Position numbers and translations under genes: made by a program. A stretch of DNA of 59,849 nucleotides, taken from Alphaproteobacteria bacterium. GTDB lineage: Bacteria; Pseudomonadota; Alphaproteobacteria; Rs-D84. Location: positions 1-59,849 of the forward strand of contig JAGBSK010000003.1 in NCBI GenBank assembly GCA_017631895.1, given 5' to 3'. The notes beneath the pieces are model-generated. The model did not search any database, had not been told where the DNA came from, and worked only from the letters and a program-made list of their open reading frames with translations. Positions 48,610 to 58,133 of the stretch are shown here, one piece after another (position 1 is the first letter of the stretch; each line of letters starts with the position of its first letter).

Positions 48610-49740
48610 ATGAATAAAAACCCGTACGAAGTTTTGGGTGTCGCGCGTGATGCGTCTGATGCCGATATTAAAAAGGCTTATCATAAACTGGTGATGAAAT
48701 ATCACCCAGACAGAAATCCTGATAACAAAGACGCAGAAGAAAAGTTTAAGGAAGTGAACAATGCCTTTGATATTCTGAAAGATCCGCAAAAACGTGCGGC
48801 ATATGATCGCTTTGGTGATGCGGCGTTTGCGGGCGGTAATGCGTCGGGTGCAGGATTTGGTGGCGGCAATCCGTTCGGTAATGGTGCATTCCATTTTAAT
48901 ATGGGTGGTGGCGCCGGCATGGAAGACATATTGCGCGAGGCTATGCGTGGATTTGGATTTGGCGATTTTGGGGGCGGTCCCCAACGCGGTGCGCCACAAC
49001 GTGGTGGGCGCGATTTGCTGGACGAAGTGGTCATTGATTTACGTGATGCGTACTTTGGTAAAACACACACCGTTAAATTTTCCAGCAATGTAGAATGTGA
49101 AAAATGCCATGGACATGGTACGGCGGATGGTAAGCCTGCGCCGGTATGTCCGCGATGTGGGGGCAGTGGTTTTATTCAAACACGCCAGGGATTTTTTGCG
49201 ATGGAGGCCCCGTGTCCAGAATGTAATGGCCTGGGGCGCAAGATTGATAAAAAGTGTTCGATGTGTAATGGTACGGGTACCGAACATAAACAACGTACGT
49301 TAGAGGTTAAGATTCCAGCAGGTATCGAAGATGGTGCGCGTCTGCGCCTTGCGGGGCAGGGTGAAGCCGGTGCAAATGGTGGACCCGCGGGTGATTTCTA
49401 TCTGGATGTTCGTGTGCGTCCCGATAAACGTTTTGAGCGTGCGGGTAATGATTTAATTGCGCGTATGGATGTCCCGTTTGCGACACTTGCGCTGGGGGGC
49501 GAGATTGAGGTTGAAACCATTGACGATAAAAAGTTGTCGGTCAAGGTACCAGCCGGTACCCAGGTTGGTGAAAAACTTCGCGTGCGTGGACATGGTATGC
49601 CGTCGGCACGTCGCGGTGGTACATTTGGGGATTTGTACATAGAAATTGCAATTAAAATTCCGACAAAACTGACGGACAAGCAAAAGAAGTTGTTAAGCGA
49701 ATTTGCCGGAACCAAAACAGATAAAAAAGGATGGTTCTAA
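48610..49740 (+). CDS. dnaJ: Chaperone protein DnaJ
   Basis: DnaJ delivers substrates to DnaK and stimulates its ATPase. The 376-residue type I protein has the J domain with K-Y-H-P-D-R-N-P, a Gly/Phe-rich region (about 72-115), four zinc-finger repeats ([32 protein letters not shown]) and the C-terminal substrate domains. dnaK is not adjacent. No ribosome site is evident before the ATG. Confidence 0.97.
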   Translation: MNKNPYEVLGVARDASDADIKKAYHKLVMKYHPDRNPDNKDAEEKFKEVNNAFDILKDPQKRAAYDRFGDAAFAGGNASGAGFGGGNPFGNGAFHFNMGGGAGMEDILREAMRGFGFGDFGGGPQRGAPQRGGRDLLDEVVIDLRDAYFGKTHTVKFSSNVECEKCHGHGTADGKPAPVCPRCGGSGFIQTRQGFFAMEAPCPECNGLGRKIDKKCSMCNGTGTEHKQRTLEVKIPAGIEDGARLRLAGQGEAGANGGPAGDFYLDVRVRPDKRFERAGNDLIARMDVPFATLALGGEIEVETIDDKKLSVKVPAGTQVGEKLRVRGHGMPSARRGGTFGDLYIEIAIKIPTKLTDKQKKLLSEFAGTKTDKKGWF

Positions 49741-49744
49741 TAAA

Positions 49745-49772
49745 AATCCCCGCCACCCGGCGGGGATTTTTG
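49745..49772. terminator. Bidirectional terminator
   Basis: AATCCCCGCC and GGCGGGGATT form a 10-bp stem with an ACCC loop, flanked by A and T tracts, between convergent dnaJ and the cysteine-rich gene. Confidence 0.92.
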
Positions 49773-49788
49773 TCTTTCCATCATCTGA

Positions 49789-51555
49789 TTATTGGATACC
49801 GACGCGGAACTGGTCGCCCCATTCGGCAACATTTTGACCGCCGATGGTACATTTGATGTCTTCAAATCCGTTTTCTATCTGATTCTTTTTTACTACATGA
49901 CTGGTTATTAAACCACCAGCCGTCCCCAATACAACACCGGCAATACTGTCAGATGCAAGACGCGCTGTGTTAAAATTACCCTCGGCATCTTTCCATACGC
50001 TTTTCTTGTCGCGGAACGTGTTGTGAATCGCTGTCAACTGACTGTAGGCATTGTTGATATTTTGAGACACGGTAAAACTTGCGCTTGCAACACAGGCCGT
50101 GCGTTCGGGGTTAATTTCCTGATTTGCATTTTGACATTTGCATTCATTATTAACCCAATGCGCACCCGTAATTTTGTCGCAGTCCGCAATATCTGTTTTT
50201 AATTGGCATTTCTTGGCGCGCCATTCATGCTGTGGGTTTTCACATTTACATTCGTTATCTTGCCAGTATGCACCAGTACTTGCGGCCGCTTCACAGTCTT
50301 TCTTTTCCTGGGCGATATCGGTCAACACGCATTGGTCACCACTACGTTTGTAATTTTCGTTTGTACATACGCATTCACCATTGGACAAGCGCAGATTTTT
50401 TGATGCACTGCATGTGCACTTGCCACCCGACCAAGTGCCACCCGAATTTGTGCATTTTATTCGTGCTTTTGCGGCTGCATTTTGCTGATTTTGTTTTTGA
50501 CGTTGTGCGTTTTGATCTCGATTTACCGCCTCAATAGACTTTGCACATTTACGATTGGTTTTATCCCATATAAAATCATCTCCTGCGCTGCATTTACAAG
50601 TTCTGTTATTGTCCGCAGGCACAAGTCCTAAAACATCTTTGCATACACACTTTCCTTGCTGATACTCGCCACCATTTTCGGTGCAATACGCTTGATAGTC
50701 AGAATCATACTCACATTTTCCATTTTTCTCTTTATAGCCCTTAGATGTATCACAACTCCACCGCACACACGGCTCTGCGTTCATAACCAAAAAGGAACTT
50801 GCATTATTATGTGAAGTACTGAGGTCTGGATTTTCAACAATTGGTGCCAACGCACGTCCTGCCTGATATTCTTTTGACAAATCCACAGAACCTGGGCATA
50901 TCGCAATATCGCGTGCCGTCCATTTTTTATTTGCCGCATTACATGTCCAAATCTTATTGCGTTTTAATTCTGTACTATTACCTATATACCCCAACCTCAT
51001 GAACACTCTATTCCCATTTGCACAACTACCATTTTCTTTTTGGTCGCACACATAACAACCATGTCCACCTTCTTCCGTTAAATAACGTGCGTCAGACTTA
51101 CACTTATTGGCATTTAACTGAGTACAAGATTGAGAATGTGCATTTTCACACTCTTGATCTTCCACATCAAATTGATATCCCTGAGGACAAAAATAGCACG
51201 CATGCTGTTTGCCTGAATAATCCGACAAGATATAATTTTGACCCTTGCCATTACTATTACTTTCCTTTACAAAAACAGAATTATCAATGCACAACCTTCT
51301 GTGGTCTTTGGCATTCATCGCCTTTTCCGTACCCAACAAACAAGCATTTGCATTTTGACAGAAATCAATTGCCTGGCCATTTTCCAAGTCGTTTGTATCT
51401 CCATCGCTTACACATCTGTATGCGGTGTACTTGGTTCCTTTGTCACGCAAAACAAATTGCCCAAGCGTTGCATCAAAATCATCACATCTTTCATCCGCAA
51501 CAGCTGGCAAAATAAACAAACTGCATAAGAATGCAAAAAAACAAGTCTTTTTCAT
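49789..51555 (-). CDS. Large secreted cysteine-rich protein with EGF-like repeats
   Basis: The 588-residue protein has a signal peptide (cleavage after A-V-A at about 20) and several dozen cysteines. The C-terminal half holds at least three related units of the form C-x(n)-G-A-x-W-x-x-N/D-E-C-K-C-x-N, and C-V-C-T-N-E-N-type EGF-like stretches. Near the C-terminus is a hydrophobic G-V-V-L-G-T-A-G-G-L-I-T segment (about 535-550), perhaps an anchor, followed by a short tail. Disulfide-bonded export is inferred. AAAGGAGAG precedes the ATG. No family was recognised. Confidence 0.75.
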   Translation of the reverse strand: MKKTCFFAFLCSLFILPAVADERCDDFDATLGQFVLRDKGTKYTAYRCVSDGDTNDLENGQAIDFCQNANACLLGTEKAMNAKDHRRLCIDNSVFVKESNSNGKGQNYILSDYSGKQHACYFCPQGYQFDVEDQECENAHSQSCTQLNANKCKSDARYLTEEGGHGCYVCDQKENGSCANGNRVFMRLGYIGNSTELKRNKIWTCNAANKKWTARDIAICPGSVDLSKEYQAGRALAPIVENPDLSTSHNNASSFLVMNAEPCVRWSCDTSKGYKEKNGKCEYDSDYQAYCTENGGEYQQGKCVCKDVLGLVPADNNRTCKCSAGDDFIWDKTNRKCAKSIEAVNRDQNAQRQKQNQQNAAAKARIKCTNSGGTWSGGKCTCSASKNLRLSNGECVCTNENYKRSGDQCVLTDIAQEKKDCEAAASTGAYWQDNECKCENPQHEWRAKKCQLKTDIADCDKITGAHWVNNECKCQNANQEINPERTACVASASFTVSQNINNAYSQLTAIHNTFRDKKSVWKDAEGNFNTARLASDSIAGVVLGTAGGLITSHVVKKNQIENGFEDIKCTIGGQNVAEWGDQFRVGIQ

Positions 51556-51660
51556 GGAATAACTCTCCTTTTTACAATGTTGAATCTTGTTGATTCAACG
51601 AATGTTCCTCTTTATGATTATATGTCATTTTATCATATTTTTTGTGTCTTTCCAAGAATA

Positions 51661-51687
51661 AAAAAAACCGCCGGATGGCGGTTTTTT
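51661..51687. terminator. Terminator after pgsA
   Basis: AACCGCC and GGCGGTT form a 7-bp stem with a GGAT loop and T/A tracts on either side. Confidence 0.85.
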
Positions 51688-51697
51688 GATTTATTTT

Positions 51698-52309
51698 TTA
51701 TTTCTTTTTCTTGTTCAATGTTTTCATGTGGCCCAGGAATGTTTTTGTGTACTGGGTTGCGGACCAAATGGACGCCACCAATGAAAACCACAAGCCCCAA
51801 ATGCCAATTTGTGGCAAGATATAAATCAGGTACATTAATGTACGACTGTCGGTTGCGGGTGTGATTAATGTGCCAATTGCAAAGATTAATAAAAATGCCG
51901 CAATTGAAATCATCTGCAGGGTTGTTTTTATTTTGCCCATGGAAAAGCGTGCCTTGGGTACCGGCATTTCAATCTTTTGTGTGCCCAAGAATTCGCGCAG
52001 ACCAGAAATGTACAATTCGCGTGCAATCATCAATATGACGGGTACAACAACAAACCAGACCGGCATCATAACAGACAGCATGATTAAAGTATTCACGACC
52101 AGTAATTTATCGCCAATGTGATCCATTACGCCGCCAATCTTGCTGCATACATCATATTTGCGTGCCAGATATCCGTCAAACCAATCGGATATCGCCGCCA
52201 GAACGTACAGCACGAATGTTGTCCAGTACATTTGGAACATCAATGTTGGAATAATTGCAAATGATGCCGCGATGCGGAACGCGGATAAAAAGTTAACAAA
52301 GAATTTCAT
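51698..52309 (-). CDS. pgsA: CDP-diacylglycerol--glycerol-3-phosphate 3-phosphatidyltransferase
   Basis: PgsA makes phosphatidylglycerol phosphate in the inner membrane. The 203-residue protein has the CDP-alcohol phosphotransferase motif D-x2-D-G-x2-A-R-x8-G-x3-D-x3-D, present in full (D-W-F-D-G-Y-L-A-R...G-G-V-M-D-H-I-G-D), and about five transmembrane helices. AAAGGAG precedes the ATG. uvrC lies upstream on the same strand, 50 bp away. Confidence 0.92.
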   Translation of the reverse strand: MKFFVNFLSAFRIAASFAIIPTLMFQMYWTTFVLYVLAAISDWFDGYLARKYDVCSKIGGVMDHIGDKLLVVNTLIMLSVMMPVWFVVVPVILMIARELYISGLREFLGTQKIEMPVPKARFSMGKIKTTLQMISIAAFLLIFAIGTLITPATDSRTLMYLIYILPQIGIWGLWFSLVASIWSATQYTKTFLGHMKTLNKKKK

Positions 52310-52359
52310 ATAGTTTCTCCTTTGGTTAAATAAATATATGAATAAGCATATTATATCAC

Positions 52360-53778
52360 TTATTGATGAAAATGGGCATATATTTTTTCAGCGGCATTTT
52401 TTCCCAGACCCGGGACGTGTTTAAGTGCATCTATGTCTGCGTCCATAATTGCGCGGACAGAACCAAAATGTTGCATCAATGCCCGCTTGCGCGTTGGGCC
52501 GATGCCGTCGATTTCATCCAAAACCGATGCGGTCATTTGTTTTGCGCGAACGTTGCGATGGTATGTGATTACGAATCGGTGCGCTTCGTCGCGTACGGCG
52601 CGCAACATTAAAAACAGCGGGCTGTCCTTGGGCAGGTCGCGGTGTATTGTGCCGTCGGGTAATATAAAGTGTTCGTCGCCGTCGCGAACCGCACCCTTGG
52701 TGACGCCAAAAACGGGTGTGTCGCCCGCCGCGCGTTTGGCTATATGCCATTGTGCCATACCCCCGTCAACGATTATTAAATCCAGTTTTGGACCGTGTTC
52801 AACGGCGCGACGTACAAATTCCGACATCATGGCGATATCGTTGCCGGCGCGTGATTTGTCAATTAATTTGAAATGTCGATAGCCTGATTTTTCAAAGCCG
52901 TTGTGTCCAAATGTTATCATTGCGCCAACGGGTTGTTTTCCAAACAAATGTGAGTTGTCAAACACACCCGCCAGTTCTATTTTTATGTTCAACCATTTTT
53001 CCAAATCAGATACGTTTTTATTCCAGTCTGAAATCGCGCTGTACGCATTGTTTTGGCGTTTTCCGCGATTTGATGTGTGTGTAAGTGCCGCAATTTTATC
53101 GCGGACAATTGCTGCGTTTTCAAAATCCATGTTTGCGGAAAGTTCGCGCATTTGTTGTGTTAAGTCCGCGATTATGGGGCGGCTGTCCCCGGTAAGTATT
53201 TTTCGCGCTGTACGCACGTTTTCTGCGTATTTTTGTTTGTCTGGGTTTGTGCATGGTGCACAGCATCGGCCAATTTGATGCAACAGACATGGGCGCGTTC
53301 GGTTATGCATTTGTGTGTCGGTACAGGTGCGAATTTGGCATACGCGCTGAATCGTTTTAATTGTTTCGTTTAATGCGGACACAGATGGATATGGTCCGTA
53401 TACATCGCGACGCTGGGATATTTTGCCGCGGAATTTTAACAGACGCGGAAAGTCGCCCGATGTCAATGCCAACATTGGGTACATTTTTCCATCGGTCAGC
53501 ATAATGTTATATTTTGGTTTTTGGGTTTTTATCAATTCCTGTTCGTGCAACAAGGCGTCTGATTCGGTTGGGACGGTTTCCCAATCGACGCGCGCGACCA
53601 ATGTGCGCATAACTTGTTTATGTAATTCCAGTTTGGATATGTCCAGATACTGGTGCAGACGGTTGGACAGGTTTTTCGCCTTGCCCACGTACAGCAGGTT
53701 ATTTTCTGCATCATACATTTTATACACGCCGGGGGCGTGTGGGGCGTTTTCTATTAAATCAGAAAATTGAATATTCAT
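52360..53778 (-). CDS. uvrC: UvrABC system protein C, shorter than usual
   Basis: UvrC makes both incisions in nucleotide-excision repair. The 472-residue protein has the N-terminal GIY-YIG domain (P-G-V-Y-K-M-Y, L-L-Y-V-G-K-A), a Cys-rich segment (C-L-L-H-Q-I-G-R-C-C-A-P-C), a UVR motif (M-D-F-E-N-A-A-I-V-R-D-K), the RNase H-like domain (D-N-S-H-L, I-V-D-G-G) and C-terminal HhH motifs (I-D-G-I-G-P-T-R-K-R-A-L). UvrC is normally about 600; about 130 residues are missing between the UVR and RNase H parts. The start at 53778 sits 7 bp after TATCAT. Confidence 0.92.
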   Translation of the reverse strand: MNIQFSDLIENAPHAPGVYKMYDAENNLLYVGKAKNLSNRLHQYLDISKLELHKQVMRTLVARVDWETVPTESDALLHEQELIKTQKPKYNIMLTDGKMYPMLALTSGDFPRLLKFRGKISQRRDVYGPYPSVSALNETIKTIQRVCQIRTCTDTQMHNRTRPCLLHQIGRCCAPCTNPDKQKYAENVRTARKILTGDSRPIIADLTQQMRELSANMDFENAAIVRDKIAALTHTSNRGKRQNNAYSAISDWNKNVSDLEKWLNIKIELAGVFDNSHLFGKQPVGAMITFGHNGFEKSGYRHFKLIDKSRAGNDIAMMSEFVRRAVEHGPKLDLIIVDGGMAQWHIAKRAAGDTPVFGVTKGAVRDGDEHFILPDGTIHRDLPKDSPLFLMLRAVRDEAHRFVITYHRNVRAKQMTASVLDEIDGIGPTRKRALMQHFGSVRAIMDADIDALKHVPGLGKNAAEKIYAHFHQ

Positions 53779-53785
53779 AATCTTT

Positions 53786-53814
53786 ATGATAGAATATAAT
53801 ATATTAAATAGCAA
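53786..53814 (-). promoter_or_regulatory. Promoter of uvrC
   Basis: On the minus strand TTGCTA, 17-bp spacer, TATCAT, then 7 bases to the ATG at 53778. No ribosome site is seen, so a leaderless mRNA is likely. AT-rich sequence on the other strand probably drives the pilin gene. Confidence 0.55.
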
Positions 53815-53829
53815 ATAAGAGGTTTTTCA

Positions 53830-54294
53830 ATGAATCAAGAATCAGGTCGTTCTATGATTGAAATGTTGGGTGTGTTGGCAATTATGGGGGTTATTACCGT
53901 TGGTGCAATCGGTATGATTTCAACAGCAATGCGTACACAGAAATTGACAAGTGTTAATGACCAAGTGGTTCAGATGGTGACTATGGTGCGCAATATTCAT
54001 GGCGAATATGATGATTTTTCTAATATGAATGGGACTACGATTTTTGGTGCAATTGGTATGAGTAATAAGAATCCATATGGTGGTAATTATACTTTGTCGG
54101 TTGATCCGTCTAATCCACGTCAATTTATTGTTGGTATTGATGGTTTGGGGCAAAGTGAATGCGAATCGCTGGTGGCCAAGGCGTGGTCTGATTCAGTTGG
54201 GTATCAATTGTCTGGGGGCAAGCAGGGTGGTGCCACAGGTTCGTGCAAGGGGACGAATGGAACTAATTCTGTTCAGATTGTTTATGGCGAATAA
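53830..54294 (+). CDS. Type IV pilin-like protein
   Basis: The 154-residue protein has a class III (prepilin) signal: after a short leader M-N-Q-E-S-G, cleavage after Gly leaves R-S-M-I-E with Glu at +5, then a hydrophobic helix (M-L-G-V-L-A-I-M-G-V-I-T). The globular part has two cysteines (about 116 and 138). It fits a type IVb pilin or pseudopilin. It may be the subunit for the TcpQ-like and PilN-like genes at 42661-45215. AAGAGG precedes the ATG. Confidence 0.85.
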   Translation: MNQESGRSMIEMLGVLAIMGVITVGAIGMISTAMRTQKLTSVNDQVVQMVTMVRNIHGEYDDFSNMNGTTIFGAIGMSNKNPYGGNYTLSVDPSNPRQFIVGIDGLGQSECESLVAKAWSDSVGYQLSGGKQGGATGSCKGTNGTNSVQIVYGE

Positions 54295-54324
54295 TTTGTG
54301 ATTTTATGCCAAGTGGGGGCGCAG

Positions 54325-55296
54325 ATGGCAGATTTTATTACTGTTTCCAAAGTAGAAGATGGGACGCGTTTGTTGCGGTGGTTTTTGCGCCAGTTTCCGT
54401 CTATGCCACAACGGGAATTTTACAAGTTGTGTCGTGGTGGACAGATACGCGTTAATTCCAAGCGTGTAAGGGGAACAGAAATTCTGCGCGAGGGTGATGC
54501 GGTGCGTGTGCCACCAACCATTGTGGGCTATGCGAATGCGGGACCAAAGAAAACAGAAAGTGGCGAACATTTTTCTTTGGCTGATCTGGAAGAGTTGCGT
54601 AAGTGTATCATTCACAATGACGCGGATGTTGTGGTATTTAACAAGCCCGCCGGACTTGCGGTGCAGGGCGGAACCGGTATCAGAAAGTCAATTGATAAAA
54701 TGGCGGCGGCATTGTTCCCGTATGATAAGATTGCGTTGGTGCATCGATTGGACCGCGAAACAAGTGGAATCTTGGTCGTTGCGAAAAATCAGCGGGCGGC
54801 ACAGAATCTGGCGGCGCAATTTCAAAATAAAACCGCACACAAGGAATATTTGGCACTGTTAAATGGTGATGTTAATCCACGCAGTGGTGTGATTGATAAC
54901 TTTATGTTAAAGGGGCAGGTGTTCGATAATCCGACGCGTTTGAATAATGGAACGGGGCCGCGTCCGCAACGTGCAATTACGGAATATAGCCTGTTGTCAA
55001 ATGCTGCGGGTTGTGTGTCGTGGGTGCGATTTTCGCCGAAAACCGGGCGTACACATCAGTTGCGCCTGCATAGTGCGTTTTCGTTAAATGCGCCGATTGT
55101 TGGTGATAATTTGTATGGCGGGCGTTGTATGGTTGATGGTCCGCTGGGCAGTGTGTTGAAAACAAATAACTTGTTTTTGTTTGCGTATAAGTTAACATTC
55201 CAACACCCTGCAACGGGTCGTATGATAACATTGCGGGCGACGGTACCGGAATTTATGGTGCCTGTGATGCGGTTCTTGGAATTTAAGTTGCCATGA
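54325..55296 (+). CDS. RluC/RluD-family 23S rRNA pseudouridine synthase
   Basis: The 323-residue protein has an N-terminal S4 RNA-binding domain (about 15-75) and the pseudouridine-synthase domain with the catalytic-Asp motif H-R-L-D-R-E-T-S-G and T-G-R-T-H-Q-L-R. Order and S4 domain fit RluC, but RluD is also possible. The start at 54325 follows GTGGGGG. The stop overlaps the AsmA-like start (ATGA). Confidence 0.9.
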   Translation: MADFITVSKVEDGTRLLRWFLRQFPSMPQREFYKLCRGGQIRVNSKRVRGTEILREGDAVRVPPTIVGYANAGPKKTESGEHFSLADLEELRKCIIHNDADVVVFNKPAGLAVQGGTGIRKSIDKMAAALFPYDKIALVHRLDRETSGILVVAKNQRAAQNLAAQFQNKTAHKEYLALLNGDVNPRSGVIDNFMLKGQVFDNPTRLNNGTGPRPQRAITEYSLLSNAAGCVSWVRFSPKTGRTHQLRLHSAFSLNAPIVGDNLYGGRCMVDGPLGSVLKTNNLFLFAYKLTFQHPATGRMITLRATVPEFMVPVMRFLEFKLP

Positions 55297-57359
55297 AGGT
55301 AAGAAAAAGTATTTTTTTTCCAATTGTTAGAATCCTGGGGTTGTTCGTCATAGGGTTGGTGGTGGCTATTGTTGTAGCGTTCAGCCAGATAAACTTGGAA
55401 TCTTTGCGCGGGAATTTGTTATCTATTTTACGTGATGCGACGGGAATGCCTGTTGAAATTGATGGTGCCGTTTCTTGGAAGTTTTCATTGCGGCCGCATG
55501 TTGAATTGAATCAGGTGCGTATTGCAAATGAGTCTTGGGCAAAAAATAAATATGCGTTTAGTGCGGAAAAAATTGATGTGCGGTTGAATTTAATATCGCT
55601 GTTTCGGGACAGACCAACAATTCAAAATGTCAAAGTTTATGATGCAAAAATTAATATAGAAAAAAATTCCGCGGGTCAGTATTCTGTGACGTCGTTGGCA
55701 AAGAAAGCGGACGAGGCAAAGACCGAAAATTCGGTACCTGATAAGTATCCATTCAAGGATGCAGGTCTGGGTGGGGTAGAGGTAAAAAATCTGAGTGCAA
55801 ATATTTTAGATGAAAAATATTCATTGGCGGGATTTCATATAAGGTCGATGCCACGTAAAGTGGGGCGTGAATATTCGGGTTGGGTTAAGGCTGATAAAGA
55901 TGTGTTGCCCTTTATTTTGCAATTTGGTGAATATAATTCAGAGCGAAAAATTTATCCGGTTCAGGTGGCTTTGTCCACAGGGGGGGACGCGTTAATTGCA
56001 AATATTGCGTTGGAAGGTACCAGCAAAGCCCCAATTGATTTTATTATCAAGGGTGATATTCCAAAGCCATCAATAATTGGCGAAATATTTGGGTTGGATT
56101 TGCGTGATGTGCCGTCGTTGCGATTGAATGTTGCGGGTGGATTTGATTGGAAAAAGATAACATTGCGGAAATCGGTCGTGCGTGTGAATAATACAGAATT
56201 TACAGTTTCAGGTGATTGGGATTGGGCTAAGGTAGGTGGCGCGCTGAATGTAAATATTAAATCGCCAAATGTTGATTTGGTGGATTTGTTCCCGGGGCTT
56301 TATGCGGGGACGGGTGTGCGCGAAAATCGCGAATTAAATGTATTCAAAGATATTCCGCTGTTTGGCAAATATTTATATGGACGCACGGTCAATGCGCATG
56401 TGCGTCTGGGCAAGTTGGTAATGTATCGGGATTTCAGTTTGGATGATTTGGATTTGGTCGCATCCTTGCGTGATAATCGTGCGCGGATTGATATTGATAC
56501 AGGTATCGCCCAGGGGAATATAGAAATAGGCATTGATGCCGATTTAGAACAAAATGGGCAAATCACATTGCAGGCGGCGGCAATTGGTGAACGGATTTAT
56601 GTTGGTGAAATCTTGCGCGCGGTGCACAAGACCGATTTCTTGTCTGAATTGCCAGTTAATGTGGAATTCTATGTTCGTGCAAATGGGGAAAATCTGTCCC
56701 AGGTTATGCAGACCATAACGGGGCCTGTTTATGTGTATTCTGTGGCGCCGGGGTATGCGCATTCTGCGCTGGTGTCGTATATGTATGGGACTGATTTTTT
56801 AACGTCCCTGCGGCATAGTGTTCAGGATTTGTTCAGTTCAGAAAAAAAGTATAATCAGATTAAAATTTCATGTGTGGCGGTTAATGTTAATCTGCGTGAT
56901 GGGTTGATAGAAACGCAGAATGGTGTGGCGATTGAAACAAATGCGATTAACGTTCGTTTGGCGGGTATGTTGGATTTGGGTGATGAAGAAATGAAATTGG
57001 CATTGACGACCGTGCCGGTTCGTGGGTTGAAATTGTCTTTGACAGGGAATGTTGTAAATTCGATTGAGTTGACAGGAAATCTGGCCGAACCGACCGTGCG
57101 TATTAGTGGTGCCGCCGTTGCGGGCAAGGTTGCGTCTGCCACCGGGTTGGGATTGTTGTTGGCGCCGTTTACGGGTGGTATTGGACTGGTCGCGGGGACG
57201 GGTATTGGTTTGGTTGCGGGGGATTTGTTGGAAAATTGGTTGGCGGATGGGAATCCGTGCGAAACGGCAATGGAACGTGGTGCGCCACTGTATCGTGATG
57301 ACCCGGAATGGATGGCGGTGCCAATGGCGGATTTGGTTAATTCTGTTTTAAAAAAATAA
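55293..57359 (+). CDS. AsmA-family protein
   Basis: The 688-residue protein has one N-terminal transmembrane helix (about 10-32) followed by a long periplasmic, beta-rich region. The N-terminal AsmA pattern is visible (T-G-M-P-V-E-I-D-G-A-V-S-W-K, P-x-V-E-L-N-Q-V-R-I-A-N) and the C-terminal part has L-A-G-M-L-D-L-G. AsmA-like proteins affect outer-membrane lipid transport and assembly. Near the end is a Gly/Ala-rich hydrophobic segment. It overlaps the rluC-like gene by 4 bp. Confidence 0.85.
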   Translation: MKVRKSIFFPIVRILGLFVIGLVVAIVVAFSQINLESLRGNLLSILRDATGMPVEIDGAVSWKFSLRPHVELNQVRIANESWAKNKYAFSAEKIDVRLNLISLFRDRPTIQNVKVYDAKINIEKNSAGQYSVTSLAKKADEAKTENSVPDKYPFKDAGLGGVEVKNLSANILDEKYSLAGFHIRSMPRKVGREYSGWVKADKDVLPFILQFGEYNSERKIYPVQVALSTGGDALIANIALEGTSKAPIDFIIKGDIPKPSIIGEIFGLDLRDVPSLRLNVAGGFDWKKITLRKSVVRVNNTEFTVSGDWDWAKVGGALNVNIKSPNVDLVDLFPGLYAGTGVRENRELNVFKDIPLFGKYLYGRTVNAHVRLGKLVMYRDFSLDDLDLVASLRDNRARIDIDTGIAQGNIEIGIDADLEQNGQITLQAAAIGERIYVGEILRAVHKTDFLSELPVNVEFYVRANGENLSQVMQTITGPVYVYSVAPGYAHSALVSYMYGTDFLTSLRHSVQDLFSSEKKYNQIKISCVAVNVNLRDGLIETQNGVAIETNAINVRLAGMLDLGDEEMKLALTTVPVRGLKLSLTGNVVNSIELTGNLAEPTVRISGAAVAGKVASATGLGLLLAPFTGGIGLVAGTGIGLVAGDLLENWLADGNPCETAMERGAPLYRDDPEWMAVPMADLVNSVLKK

Positions 57360-57374
57360 GTAGGGGAAAAAAAT

Positions 57375-58133
57375 ATGTTTGATTGGGTTGGAATGGTGCA
57401 AATTCTAATTATTGCGGTATTGATGTATATGTTTTATCGCAGTTTTATTCAGAATACCCAGTCTGAAAAACTGGTGCGTGGGTTGTTGGGGTGGGCGGGG
57501 CTCTGGGTGCTTAGTTTTGTGTTGCCGTTGGTTCATTTGAATTTGCTTGCAACATTTATGCATTATACGGCATTGTTCTTGTCGTTAAGTTTGATTGTTG
57601 TTTTTCAGCCTGAATTGCGCAAATTTATGGCGTTGATGGGCAATGTTCAGGGGTTGCGTCGTATGCTGAAAGCGGGCGCGAATCGCAAACAGGATACGAA
57701 ATCTTTGGATGCGATTGTAAGTGCGGTTGAATATATGTCGGGTAAGCATACGGGGGCTTTGATTGTTTTTCCAACCAGTCTGGATGAAAGTGCAATTGAT
57801 AAAAAGGGTGTTGCAATTGATGCAAAAATCAGCAGCGAGTTGTTGTTGACGATTTTCTTTAATAAAACACCATTGCATGATGGGGCGGTAATAATTGAAA
57901 ACAATCGTATCGCGTATGCGGGTGGGATTTTGCCACTCTCGCAAAATAATTTGAACTGGAAATATGGTACACGTCATCGTGCCGCCTTGGGACTGAGTGA
58001 GGTTTCCAGTGCGGTGGTTCTGGTTGTGTCCGAAGAAAGTTGCGATATTTCCATTGCAGAACGCGGTAAGATTACAAAATATGATGATATTAAAAAGTTG
58101 CGCGCCAAATTAGAAAAGGTTTTGTATAAATAA
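57375..58133 (+). CDS. cdaA: Diadenylate cyclase, CdaA-type
   Basis: CdaA makes c-di-AMP from two ATP. The 252-residue protein has three N-terminal transmembrane segments (about 5-75) and a DAC domain with the catalytic D-G-A (L-H-D-G-A-V-I-I) and R-H-R (T-R-H-R-A-A-L-G) motifs. Both are intact, so activity is expected. AGGGGA precedes the ATG. Its stop codon is within the left end of palindromic element C. A DHH phosphoesterase that could act in degradation is at 23359. Confidence 0.93.
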   Translation: MFDWVGMVQILIIAVLMYMFYRSFIQNTQSEKLVRGLLGWAGLWVLSFVLPLVHLNLLATFMHYTALFLSLSLIVVFQPELRKFMALMGNVQGLRRMLKAGANRKQDTKSLDAIVSAVEYMSGKHTGALIVFPTSLDESAIDKKGVAIDAKISSELLLTIFFNKTPLHDGAVIIENNRIAYAGGILPLSQNNLNWKYGTRHRAALGLSEVSSAVVLVVSEESCDISIAERGKITKYDDIKKLRAKLEKVLYK

